The notes below the pieces were generated by a model, which saw nothing but the letters and a program-made list of their open reading frames with translations, was not told the DNA's origin and ran no database searches. A stretch of 64,000 nt of DNA, from contig JAJVII010000006.1 in assembly GCA_022072085.1 (NCBI GenBank), positions 78,814-142,813 on the forward strand. The letters run 5' to 3'. This DNA comes from Phycisphaerae bacterium (GTDB lineage Bacteria > Planctomycetota > Phycisphaerae > JAJVII01). A program made the position numbers and the translations under genes. Numbering within the stretch: the stretch's first letter is position 1; each line of letters opens with the position of its first letter. Shown piece by piece: positions 63,996 through 64,000 of this stretch.

Positions 63996-64000
63996 CAACC

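Overview
The window is high-GC bacterial DNA, most likely from a planctomycete of the Phycisphaerae type. This reading rests on families that cluster in that phylum (HYExAFE, DUF1571, DUF1080 and BatA-like proteins), on futalosine menaquinone synthesis (MqnE), on Kdo transfer to lipid A (WaaA), and on weak or absent Shine-Dalgarno sites at many starts. No rRNA, tRNA or CRISPR array was recognised.

Positions 1 to about 5,380 are the right part of a filamentous-phage (inovirus) prophage. Its order matches the Ff phages: the tail of a pIII-like protein, a pVI-like coat protein, the Zot/pI assembly ATPase, a pIV-like secretin, a promoter with three repeated operators, two small proteins (one ribbon-helix-helix-like), an HUH replication initiator and a 38-residue membrane protein. 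The + strand here is very rich in G and T, unlike the host genes. The module ends at a sequence very like the XerCD dif site (5351-5378). Three DnaA boxes spaced exactly 23 bp follow it. The left end lies outside the window.

From 5.5 to 31 kb there are housekeeping genes on both strands: a ketoacyl synthase, bioB, hisS with a HYExAFE protein, priA, an M32 carboxypeptidase, a UDP-xylose-synthase-like epimerase near UDP-glucose dehydrogenase, argH, thiL-tsaE, an RsbV/RsbW-type partner-switching cluster, a BatA-like protein and proB. A perfect parS-like palindrome lies at 22.5 kb.

From 31 to 64 kb there are envelope and central-metabolism genes: waaA, rimO-pgsA-uppP, folC, aroB-dprA, a nucleotidyltransferase-galactokinase fusion, an ABC ATPase with a binding protein but no permease, purC-aroC, phoU, mqnE, a DHH phosphoesterase and ribF (which reaches the right edge).

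The most unusual chromosomal signal is a set of intergenic inverted repeats. Each arm is built from short phrases repeated about every 10-15 bp (for example CACGGATT.CACGG, GCAGATTACGC, GAATGTCGAAT, CGAAACTTGAAACT, CGCTGAGGCGCTGAGG), and the arms enclose an unconserved, often purine-rich spacer. About ten full or half copies occur between 24 and 50 kb. One at 38.2 kb has three different phrase families nested inside each other. Several supply or abut the stop codons of flanking genes.
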